From contig JAOXYB010028323.1 in the NCBI GenBank assembly GCA_028565635.1, positions 1-15,272 of the forward strand: a stretch of DNA of 15,272 nt. The letters are read 5' to 3'. A program made the position numbers and the translations under genes. Positions 1 to 8,699 of the stretch are shown one piece after another. The notes beneath the pieces are model-generated. The model had not been told where the DNA came from, did not search any database, and saw nothing but the letters and a program-made list of their open reading frames with translations. The stretch's first letter is position 1. Each line of letters begins with the position of its first letter. Origin of the DNA: Phoronis ovalis. Taxonomy: Eukaryota > Phoronida > Phoronidae.

Positions 1-2672
1 ATATTTCAGGGCTTCAACAAGAGGCTTAATATTGTGAAATATCTTATCCAATAATTTAGCATTGTTTTCATAGTATAATATCTGTCCCACATCCCTTAAA
101 TATTTCAAGATGATTTTTATGTCATCTTCATCCACATTCAATTGTGTCTGTATTTGCGCAATTTCCTCCCATGGAATGTAAAACTTATGCTTGTCTCTCA
201 GTTCTTGTCCTAGCAATGCATCTACAATTTTAACCCGTTTACGGTCCATTGTAAATTTTGAACGAGCAGCAAACTCAGTAATTAATGTCTTCAGTTTATC
301 AAATCCATCAATATTTGCATTAGAACAGCTCACAAACAATACATCTGTTTCAGAATTCCTAATTCCTTTTATAAACTCGTCAATGACATCGCAATTTTTA
401 CCATTTTCCTTCATTTTATCTTTTTCTCGAACCAAATATCTTTCCCTTTCGTCACGAATCTTTTTAATTTCTGGATCGATTTCTTGTCGTAGCCGTTCTT
501 CGTCTCCTTCTCTTAACTGGTCACTGTGTGTGGCCACTAGATGGACAGAAGCTTTTGGCAGCAACACCTGAATAGTACGAATCCAATCTCCAATCAGTTC
601 ATTGAACTTTTCTGAAGTGTATTTGTAAGCGTCGAAAACTAACAAAACAATTGCATCTGGTGTCAAAAATAACCTGTGTGTCATTTTATACGAGTCATGT
701 CCACCAAAGTCAATCACATGAATAATTAAGCCCTCTTTTTCTAATTTCCAGGTAACCGCATCGAGTAGCTTTGTTCGATCATCGACACCGCAGGTGAATG
801 GAGCTCCAGATATAAGCACGTTGGTGACACAGGTTTTACCTGCCATGGATTCACCTACAATGAAACATGCCTGTCTACCAACATCAATTCCTGGATCAAA
901 CAGTAATGCATTCAGGTAGTCAAATATCACATCCACGCTTTGCTGGTCACATAAAGCTTGAGGTGGTTGAATCAATTTGTTATGTTTGAGTAGCAGCTTT
1001 CTTAGTTTTGGGGATTTTGCAATTGACGGCGGTAAACGAACAATTTCGTTGTCTGCTATTCCCAGCTCTAACAAGCTGACAAATCCCTCATGTACTGCTG
1101 GAAAATCTTTTAATCTGTTTTGATCAGCCCTTAGAATTTCCAAAGTCTTTAAATGACCTATGTTGCTTGGCAGGTGCTGTAATCGATTTTTTCTTACATC
1201 AAGTACTTTGAGTTTTTCCAGTTTCGTAACTGAGTCAGGTAGTTCTTCAATGTCATTACCGCACAGTAACAGTTCATGCAAGTGTTGGAGTTTGCCAATA
1301 TTTTCTCGTATTTTGTTTATCCTGTTGAAGTGTGCCATTAGAACAGTAAGGTTATTTAGCTTGTCAATGTCTGTTGGCAAATCTGTGACCATGTTATCGA
1401 TGATATCAAGCACAGTTAAATTATTCAATTTTGTAATCGACGGTGGTAAAAGCTTGATTTTGTTTTGACGCAATTTCAAGATCTTCAGTTGTACAAGTTG
1501 TCCAATGTTGTCTGGAATACTTTGAATTACGTTGCCACTGGCATTTAATACAGAAAGTTTTTGCAGCTTATCAATACCCTCTGGAATTTCTAACAATCGG
1601 TTTGCGCTTACGTCAAGATGAGAAAGCTGTTTCAACTTATGAATATCGCCTGGAAGATATGATAAACAGTTTGCACTGACATCAAGTTTCTTCACCTTAC
1701 TAAGTTCGGTCACAGTTGATGGTAAGCTTGCTATGTTATTCCACTGTATGTCTAAAATTTCTAATTCGTCTCCAATCTTATTGATATTGTCGGTAATTTC
1801 CTCCAAGTTGTTATGTCCAATATCAAGATGTCTTAGGCTTTTTAATTCCAAAACATTTTCTGGAAAGTCTTTCATTTTATTATTAGACAAACAGCATACT
1901 TTAAGCTTTGCTAGTTCTTTAATGTTCTCATCAAGTTTGATGTCGTCATTACCATAAATATATAATTGTTCTAACTGCTTCATTTGAGTAACTGCGGCGG
2001 GTAACTTTTTTAGGCCTAAACCTCCCAAATCCAATATCTTTAAACGCGTTAACGCCATTATCTTTGTTTCAAGATGATCATCCAAGTTTTGAACAGGGTT
2101 GTTTCCAAGACACAGGATTTCTAAATTCTTTAAAACCTTAATGTCAGCTGGTATACAGCGGAGTTTGTTATAATTTAGAACCAGGCACTTTAGTTTGGTA
2201 AACTGTTTTATTCTATCTGGGATTTTAGCAAGGCTATTATTGGAAAGATCTAATCCCTCAGTGTCTAGAGGGACGTCGTCAAAAAGTTTACCGGAGAAGT
2301 CTTGTTTATTAGATAAGTCTACTATTTTATAAGGTACCGGAATATCAGCAACTTTTACTGAACAACGGTTATGTTCTTTATTAAACAGACTCACTTTAGG
2401 CAAATAACTATTTAGTTCTTCCTCCATCTCCGTGCACTCACACATCTCCGTCTCAGTGCGCTCACACAATTTGATTGCATCTAACAGTGATTTAATACTT
2501 TCACTACCGACAGTCAACCATTCATGCAACATGCAAAAATTCCCTAATTGGCTAGGGTTAGGATATTTTGTATTAAACTCTTGCAGTTTTTCCTTTTCAA
2601 AGCCTAGTCGTTTTAAAACAATGCTAAACTTTTTGTCGTTACAATTTCTAGCAATATCGGCCATTGACATCT
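1..2672 (-). CDS. Exon 4: death domain 2, about 18 LRRs, Roc GTPase and start of COR (residues 413-1303, partial)
   Basis: The acceptor ctcagttatttcag (AG at 2674-2673) begins a single exon open to position 1. Residues 416-484 form a divergent death domain (IVLKRLGFEKEKLQEFNTKY, MLHEWL with Trp464, SIKSLLDAIKLCE). From residue 553 there are about 18 LRRs of the 23-residue type, for example LDVSANRLLEIPEGIDKLQK, ending near 983. The Roc GTPase shows G1 GESMAGKT (1019-1026, DNA 832-855), G3 DFGGHD (1067-1072, DNA 694-711), G4 THSD (1127-1130, DNA 520-531) and G5 SCS (from 1194). About 50 charged residues (QLREGDEERL ... REKDKMKENG) lie between G4 and G5. COR starts near 1215 (FYIPWEEIAQ, KYLRDVGQILYY). 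The rest of COR and any following domain are outside the window. An internal ATG at 2670-2668 could start a shorter form lacking the HEPN and death domain 1. Confidence 0.93.
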
Positions 2673-4771
2673 CTGAAATAACTGAGAAAAAAACAGTGAT
2701 ATTTAGTTACAGCCAGTAACCAGTAGTTTAAATAACTAAAGTTTTGTATTTAGTGAAACACGTGCAGATAAATATATGTTTCGAATAATTATGACTTGAA
2801 AACATCTAATATACTAATTTTCCTATTTCAAAAAATCCAAAAAGAAAGTAATCTAAATCAGTAAAATATAAAAATGTAAATTTAAGAGTTATTTTTTGGG
2901 ATCCTACCTTCTGATGTTCTAAATTGTATTGGTGTTTCTGATTCTTTTTTTTCATTCTTGTACATTGTGTCATCCTTTGCCACATCACACATATTACATA
3001 AAGTGTATTTGAAGCTCTCCTGAGGCTGCATCATAAAATCTGAAGAAAATCATCGAATAACCTGACAGATATAACAAACACAATGTACCCATTCTGTAAA
3101 CAAGAAGCATTAAATTTAAACCATACCAAGTAGGACTATTGTTATACATGTGCTTATCTTTCTACTGACAGCAAACATATATTTTAATTAAAATCACTTA
3201 CTTGGTGATAATGCTAATACACTATTTATCAGATCGTCTCTTTTACACCTTTGAAGAGCATTTTTGAGGTCGTAAAAAGCTGATTTATCATTTCGACTTC
3301 CTAGCCAATCCAATAACATTTTGCAATTCCTCTGTTGGATCTGTCCCTGATATTCAGTATCTAAGTGATCTAGATATGACTTCTTTAAACCAAGATACAC
3401 ACCAACAAACATCCAGTCATCACGCAGCTTATCAATCAATACCATGACAGTGTCCTTATCTATATCAAAAACAATAATATGTTATTGTTGTATTAATTTG
3501 ATTATATCCACTATTTAAAGACAATTGGTCCATTCGTTCATGGTATATTTCAGAAAGCAGAAATAAGCGTGTCCTGTTGGGTCAAATTTGTAATAGTAGT
3601 TAGAACATACGTGAGTGTTATACCTATTACAGAGTTGACCTAAATCTGTTTTTATTAATTAGTTATCAACTAACTCATTGGCTCATTTTGTAAGATGCTA
3701 TTCTCATAAAGTGGCAATCCTTTTCAAAGTAAATATTTTCAATACGGTCAGTCCTCTCCATTTAAGAAAATCTAGCAAACCACCGCAGTGTGCTTGTATA
3801 AGTAAAACAAAAGAAATTGTAATGCATGACGCTTGTTAAAATAATAAAAGTAAGGTCTTTAAAGTGTTGATATTTAAAACAAGGAGCCAATCAAAAGATA
3901 ACAAGACATTTTTCATGTCCCTACCTTTTTGCTGCGGCTCAAGTGTCTTTATCTTTTCAGCTGTCACTAACTCGGCATTGTTATCGTTAAAATGATCAGG
4001 GCTTTGATCCGTAATAACTAAATGATTATCGGTGCATCTCGTGGTTTCAACAGCTGATTTTGATTGCATTTCATGTAAACTAATTAAAACATCTATCTTG
4101 CCTTGCATATTGTCCACTTCGCCTTTTATATTGTCCAGCTGACATGAAATATCAATCTCACTATGTTTCCACTCTTCCAGTAGTTTTTCATTTTTCTTTG
4201 TACTTTCTTCATCAATCGGTGCAGTTTTTAACTTGTCATAGTAATCTTGTGAATAACATGTTGATAAAGCTAATAAGACTTTAACAATTTCATCCCACTG
4301 TTGCTTGAAATCAGCTGTTGATACTGCCGCGATTTTCCTGTGACTGAGAGAGTTCCTCATATTACGTAACCTTGTAATATTTGCTTCAGGCGAGTTATCT
4401 GATGCTATAGGATTTGTCCACACTGGATCAGTTGACGGTTTCAGTCCACAAACGTTGCGTAATAACATGCAGGACAGCGTTATGTCCAAATCATTACATT
4501 GTACAAGGTTACTAGCAGGTCCAAGATTATTCTTTCCACGGTTAGTGGGATAAAGCAATGTTTGTTGCTGCTTATTAAATGTGGAAATGTTACCCAGTGC
4601 AGATTTTACTACAGGTGTGTTGAGTATATCCTCTAAGCTCTGTGATGGATACTTTCGGTTTAGTTCGCGTCCTAGAACGTCTGCAATAGCAACGCTGCCA
4701 CATTCAATCAATAATCGGCATAAACGGCCAAACTGCTGGTGCTCGATGGTGAAGGAGGGTGATGCAGCCAT
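1..4771 (-). CDS. HEPN - Death - Death - LRR - Roc-COR (ROCO family) protein, four exons, C-terminus cut by the window edge
   Basis: Spliced gene on the minus strand. Exons 4771-3925, 3459-3202, 3039-2908 and 2672-1 join in a single frame (all introns phase 1) to give 1303 residues without a stop. Domain order: DZIP3-type HEPN, coiled coil, death domain, linker, second death domain, about 18 LRRs, Roc GTPase, start of COR. ROCO proteins (LRRK, MFHAS1, DAPK1 families) use Roc-COR as a GTP-dependent dimer switch. Death domains recruit partners by homotypic contacts, and HEPN domains are often RNA-binding or ribonucleolytic. No transmembrane segment or signal peptide is apparent, so the protein is probably cytosolic. 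A role in innate immunity or cell death is inferred from the domains only. Whether a kinase or other domain follows COR cannot be seen. Closest familiar relatives by the LRR-Roc-COR part are MFHAS1-like proteins, but the N-terminus is different, so I give no symbol. Confidence 0.88.
2908..3039 (-). CDS. Exon 3: short polar linker (residues 369-413)
   Basis: The acceptor is gattttcttcag (AG at 3041-3040) and the donor is TCAGAAG/gtaggat (intron begins 2907). The 132 bp are again symmetric phase 1-1. The only open frame that fits both neighbours encodes a low-complexity, charged segment (FMMQPQESFKYTLCNMCDVA, then a Lys/Glu-rich stretch). No domain is recognised. A CNMC pair is visible but is not enough to call a zinc site. 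It probably acts as a flexible spacer between the two death domains. Because it is symmetric it could be skipped without a frameshift, so alternative splicing is possible but not shown. Confidence 0.72.
3202..3459 (-). CDS. Exon 2: death domain 1 (residues 283-368)
   Basis: The exon is bounded by an acceptor (ttttgatatag, AG at 3461-3460) and a consensus donor CACCAA/gtaagt (intron begins 3201). Its 258 bp enter and leave in phase 1, so it is a symmetric module. The encoded sequence fits a death domain: IDKLRDDWMFVGVYLGL at 291-307 with the core Trp298, then DHLDTEY, MLLDWLG with Trp334, and a final helix FYDLKNALQRCKRDDLI. It could be confused with a CARD or DED, but the DDW..LG..LGL and LL.WL pattern is the death-domain one. 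Death domains act as homotypic adaptors, so this segment probably recruits a death-domain partner or self-associates. The joins to both neighbours keep the frame (codon 283 GAT, codon 369 AAT). Confidence 0.85.
3925..4771 (-). CDS. Exon 1: DZIP3-type HEPN domain and coiled-coil linker (residues 1-282)
   Basis: The start ATG at 4771-4769 sits in a good context (A at -3, G at +4), and reading upstream in frame meets a TGA at 4816-4814. Residues 5-35 (FGRLCRLLIECG) form the typical first helix of DZIP3-type HEPN proteins. The family signature follows: QQTLLYP near 69-75, LDITLSCMLLRNVCGL at 95-110, and RNMRNSLSHRK at 136-146, which contains the HEPN motif R139-N140-x3-H144. FKQQWDEI at 155-162 closes the domain. 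Residues 191-240 (EKLLEEW ... GEVDNMQGKIDVLI) have heptad spacing typical of a coiled coil. The 3' end is an AAAAAG/gtaggg donor (intron begins 3924), leaving phase 1. Direct readthrough would reach a stop at 3838-3836 but would add a tail with no domain character, so splicing is preferred. The RNase-type motif is intact; activity is not shown by sequence alone. Confidence 0.88.
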
Positions 4772-4803
4772 TTTGAAATTGTCTATCTTAGTTGTAAAGA
4801 TTT
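4772..4803 (-). promoter_or_regulatory. 5' leader of the ROCO gene with a possible upstream splice acceptor
   Basis: The 32 bases before the ATG have no in-frame stop. They are preceded on the minus strand by a pyrimidine-rich stretch and ttgttttag (AG at 4805-4804), which resembles a 3' splice site. The first coding exon may therefore be joined to an upstream untranslated exon. Without that splice, an in-frame TGA at 4816-4814 still limits the protein to the chosen Met. No TATA-like box at a convincing distance was identified. Confidence 0.4.
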
Positions 4804-5131
4804 CTAAAACAATTCAAAGAAATTTTAGTTATTAACAAATTTTATTAGTTCACGTTATATTAAATATGCAGTATTGTGCTTGAAAAGGACACACAAATCT
4901 ATTTGGCAAAAGGACAAAATAGATTTTCCGTTCTCTTGACAAATAACAAAAATCGTAATAAAATATTGCGTTTTAGGTTAAAAATGCTTCAACGGATTTT
5001 TAACAAGAATGTAAAAATGTGCAATGTAAAACATATAATTATGATTAGACTGACCTAAGTGCCTTTGGTGTGTTTTTAAACCTTATTCATTTATAAATTG
5101 TCAAATTTTTAGTTTACACCATTGCCTTTTA

Positions 5132-5186
5132 CCCAGTGTCAAATATTTATCCAGTATCAAATGTTCACCCAGTATCAAAATAAAAC
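5132..5186. repeat. Short tandem repeat, period 18-19 bp, about 3 copies
   Basis: The core (c)ccagt(a/g)tcaaa recurs at 5132, 5151 and 5169 with AT-rich spacers (cccagtgtcaaatatttat, ccagtatcaaatgttcac, ccagtatcaaaataaaac). The copies are close but not identical. No function is apparent. Confidence 0.6.
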
Positions 5187-5548
5187 AAGTATTGACACTT
5201 TTTAGGGACTTACATGATTTTTTCTGCTCATATGTAATATTATACAACCAAATATTATGATATTTTACAATAAATGATATTACAATAATAATATGCAGAA
5301 AACACTCTGGACTACAGACTAAATTATGATGTAAATTATAAACTATAACCACAGCGGATAAAAAGTAAAAATAATTGTCAAAACTCGCCAGAACTGTGTC
5401 AAAGTACTGATCTGTTCATACTATATAAGAGGGTGTCAATTTTTATTGTTTCATGGCCTCAAAGCATATTCATATCAAGTTTAATGTACGTAGATCCACA
5501 TTCAAATAGGAACCCTGTAATTGCCAAATGAGTCTACTTAGTATTCTC

Positions 5549-5671
5549 TTATTTGTGTCCTGCTTTTTGTAGATCACAAATATTATTATCCAATTTAACA
5601 CCCCTCTCAGTGTGGCTGCGTTGGACTAATTTCCATCCTTCTAAATCCTGGGCTTTGTCTCCTGTTCCAGG
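5549..5671 (-). other. Exon-like island, unrecognised
   Basis: On the minus strand there are 40 open codons followed by TAA, in base composition richer in G and C than the flanks. The visible peptide starts PGTGDKAQDLEGWKLVQRSH, which reads like ordinary protein sequence. A stop (TAA) lies directly upstream in frame and there is no ATG start. It could be the tail of an ancient mobile-element ORF, a decayed terminal exon, or a conserved non-coding element. I do not recognise a family. Confidence 0.25.
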
Positions 5672-5840
5672 TTACACTAGCACGTTTCAATTATTTCAAT
5701 ACCTCGCCATTGTTATTATCGCTTTGTTGAATACATCACCTAACAAGTGTGTGATATCGTTTTCGCATGCATAACCTTTCAAACAAACTTGTAAATATTC
5801 CGCAAACAATCCGATTTTTTTTTTTTTGCCTATTCCATTT

Positions 5841-5916
5841 GTTTTAGTATTTTTAGACTGATTGATTTGTGTTAGTATTGTAGACTGATTGATTAGTTTT
5901 AGTATTTCTAGTCTGG
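5841..5916. repeat. Tandem repeat, period 27-28 bp, about 2.7 copies
   Basis: Copies begin at 5841, 5869 and 5896, sharing the elements g(t)nttagtatt and tagactgattgatt. The third copy is truncated and diverges after ctagtctgg. It directly follows a T-run, suggesting slippage-prone DNA. Confidence 0.65.
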
Positions 5917-6268
5917 ACGGATGATACTGAATAGAAAAAAAACACGTGTATTTCGATGTTGGACGAAATTTCAATGAAAATCGCATTTGCTAGTCAAACC
6001 ATCTGTTTAACATTTTTTGAAGACCTCGAAAATGGTCGATTTAAAAGTAGTCATATCACTGTGTATTTTAAAAGAAAGCATAATCGGTGTTTGTATAAGA
6101 CTTTCAAGAATTGTCTGCACTGTAATTTCTGTGTACACCGAGCAATGAATGTAAATGTTTATTAGAAGCCCACTTACGAGCAAATTATCCTGGGATTAAT
6201 GTTGAATATGTAGCTAACATTTGAGTTAACTGTGGGAATCAGTCTGGAACAAATTGTGATTATTTATA

Positions 6269-6309
6269 TATCTGTGTTATGTATCTTTTAACATTTTGTA
6301 ACACAGATA
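6269..6309. repeat. Inverted repeat / hairpin, 11-bp perfect arms
   Basis: tatctgtgtta (6269-6279) and taacacagata (6299-6309) are perfect reverse complements around a 19-nt AT-rich loop, and the pairing continues imperfectly outside the arms. It could be a small MITE remnant or a structural element; there is no T-run next to it that would suggest a Pol III terminator. Confidence 0.55.
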
Positions 6310-7156
6310 AATACCCTGGCACATGGCAAACAACCAGGAAGTCAATATACATGTGTGTTTTTAACTATTTAGTCTAAGGTATTCGGGAGGTATTTCCGTA
6401 AGTTGAGAACACAAATTGTGCATAAATTACATAAACATTTTAAGAAAAGTCATGTATCTTCATCAGTCTGTATGGTTTAGTTTTGTTTGATTTATCAGTT
6501 TATTTATATTCATAGACAGTTGTCCCTTTTTGAGATATCAGTGATCATACTGGACCCTTATAGTTTTTGTTATTTTTATATCCAAGTTTCTAAGTCATGC
6601 AGTAAATAAATTTTATCAAACTGCGTTCATACACATTTATTTAACATATTTGATAGTGAATATAACATATCTGGTAGAGAATATAATATGTAAACCAATT
6701 TTCACAAAATTCAAAATACAAAGCATCACTCAATTAATCCCAATAATATTCAAACGTTCTATTAAGAAGAGTATTATATCCAGGAATATAAAATCTATTA
6801 TTGATTCGAGTACTGAATGCATGCATTTCGGGAAATGATGTATTTAGTTTATGCAAATTTTGAACATGCTTTATGGCTCTTTTTGCTACAAGACATAATC
6901 ATTATGCAATCTGAGTTTTCCTTAACAAAGCTGTAGATATATTTATTTTTGTACTTTCAATTAAACTTTGTTTGCATAAAGATACATACAACAAACATTT
7001 GGAATAATTCTAAATCAAATCAACTATGCCTTAAGCACGCCTCTACAAATGCTTTATTCTAGTTTGTTATGCTCCTTGTCACCAGGCAAATATTCATTAA
7101 CTTAAATAGTATTATTTACGTAAATTTGCAATGATTTATTTCCTGGAGAAACTTAC

Positions 7157-7272
7157 TTTATAAACAAAGAGCAGCGTCAGTCCGTGATATCAGAGGTAGA
7201 TTGGGATCTGGATCAATCAGCTTTACTCTCCACCTACATTAGCGTAGTAGCTCCACGTGAATTAGCCGGATA
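7157..7272 (-). other. Candidate untranslated exon, minus strand
   Basis: A 116-bp segment is flanked on the minus strand by a strong acceptor (pyrimidine run then cacag, AG at 7274-7273) and a perfect gtaagt donor (7156-7151). All three minus-strand frames contain stops, so it does not code. It is visibly less AT-rich than its surroundings. It lies upstream of, and in the same orientation as, the HEPN-ROCO gene, whose first coding exon has its own possible acceptor at 4804-4805, so it could be a 5' UTR exon with an intron of about 2.35 kb. The only ATG inside it is directly followed by TAG (ATGTAG), a minimal start-stop upstream ORF. It may also be a non-coding RNA exon or chance. Confidence 0.35.
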
Positions 7273-8183
7273 CTGTGAAAAAAAGGGTAATACTTGTGAC
7301 ATTTGTTCAATCAATATGTCTTGGTCTAAAGTTCATATTTAGCTAGAACTACTTCTAATAGTCACTACGCGCATCTATACTCTCTGATTTTTACTAACAG
7401 GATCTTTCAGATGACCTTTTATAATTATATACAGTACATAATTACCAGTAACCGCTTGAGGGCGTTACTTGTCGGGGGAATTTCATTGCGCCACTTTAGG
7501 GGTATAAATAAGGAAAGTCATGACTTGAAGTATACATACAAACTTATAAGTACGCAGTTTAGAGTATTTTTACAATTATATAAAGGCGGCGTACTATAAC
7601 TGAAGCTGCTTGAAGCTGGATATCTTGCACAAATAATTGAGTAGGTGTTTTTTTTCAAAATTGAGTTTTAACATACATTATTTGGCATACGTACATATAC
7701 CTTACATATTGTTTGTACTATCGTAATTGACATGAACAGATAATTTAATATGTAAAATAAAATAGATTTTCACGCCCTTTCACGACGAATACTCAGTATT
7801 TCAAGACCTTCATGAGGATTGTTGTTTAGTAAATAGATAATGTTGTTTATAGTATTACAACATCCAGGTAAAATAAGATGCAATTGGGAAGTAAAGTAAA
7901 CGCACAAGTAAAATAGTATCTCGGGATTTTTATCCGTGTTCAAATGAAAATCCACCCGCACGGTGCTTAATACACAACCACACACTAAAAAGCACAGTCA
8001 TAACCTGTAGTGGTTCATTAGTGTCTAGCAGGACCTTGATAGTGTATCTGGTTTGACTACCCGCACATAATCTGTAAAAATAATGGTGATAAGCTAATTC
8101 ATGCCGTGAAGCTAACTAGTGCATTGAATTAACATGCTTCTATACAATTTAAAGGCAGGTTTTGTGTATATAATTTATACAAT

Positions 8184-8265
8184 ATGTAGTTTTGCAAGCT
8201 ATAAAAAATCCACATATGTATATATACTACATGTAGTTTTCTAAACTATAAAAAGATCCACATAT
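8184..8265. repeat. Two-copy direct tandem repeat, period about 47 bp
   Basis: Copies at 8184-8217 and 8231-8265 share atgtagtttt, then an A/C/T-rich stretch, ctataaaaa and tccacatat, with a few substitutions and one-base indels. The intervening DNA is (TA/TG)-rich. Confidence 0.65.
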
Positions 8266-8699
8266 TGGTAATTTACCTACATACTAAGTCAAAAGTATAT
8301 GGTTTTGGAGTTACAAAATTAAAGTATGGCAACTAATCATAATGCAATATAGACTGATCTAAATCATGAGAGATAATTTCTTTGTAAATATTTGCTGTAG
8401 GTAAGCAGTGGCTGATTACCCTGACAAATTAGCAGTAACACGCCTAACACAGGATTTATAAGTTTTACAACTATGGACATAGATTGCTTATCCATATCAA
8501 CACTATAAATCAAGTATGTATAACTTTCAGCTGATATGTTCAACATCACAAAGCCCTGCATCTGATGAAATAAGAAGTATGCAATTAAAACATCAATCAA
8601 ATGAAAGCACAAAAAATGTTCAATGCGAGACATGATAAAGCAATGGCAATAAGTCTAACATATAAAGAATTGTAGTTTTATTTATTTTTTTACTTCATA

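Larger units (their letters stand above)
4804..7156. other. Non-coding stretch between the ROCO gene and the candidate 5' exon
   Basis: AT-rich sequence with no convincing coding exon; the short open frames in it have no recognisable protein features. It holds small tandem repeats (5132-5186 and 5841-5916), a T-run (about 5816-5827), an exon-like island on the minus strand (5549-5671) and a hairpin (6269-6309). If the exon at 7157-7272 belongs to the ROCO gene, this stretch is its first intron; otherwise it is upstream intergenic DNA. Confidence 0.6.

Noticed and set aside
191-2719. Plus-strand open frames at 191-571, 1160-1468, 1733-1957 and 2432-2719
   Set aside because: They lie antisense to the Death-LRR-Roc-COR exon (the last one partly over its intron), and their Ser/Leu-rich composition is what antisense reading of LRR codons gives.
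2806-2907. Tail of the open frame 2988-2806 on the minus strand
   Set aside because: That frame differs from the one joining the flanking exons, and the region after 2908 is intron with a gtagga donor.
3836-3924. Tail of the HEPN open frame beyond position 3925
   Set aside because: It follows an AAAAAG/gtaggg donor, encodes a hydrophobic, domain-less tail, and splicing at the donor joins exactly in frame to the death-domain exon.
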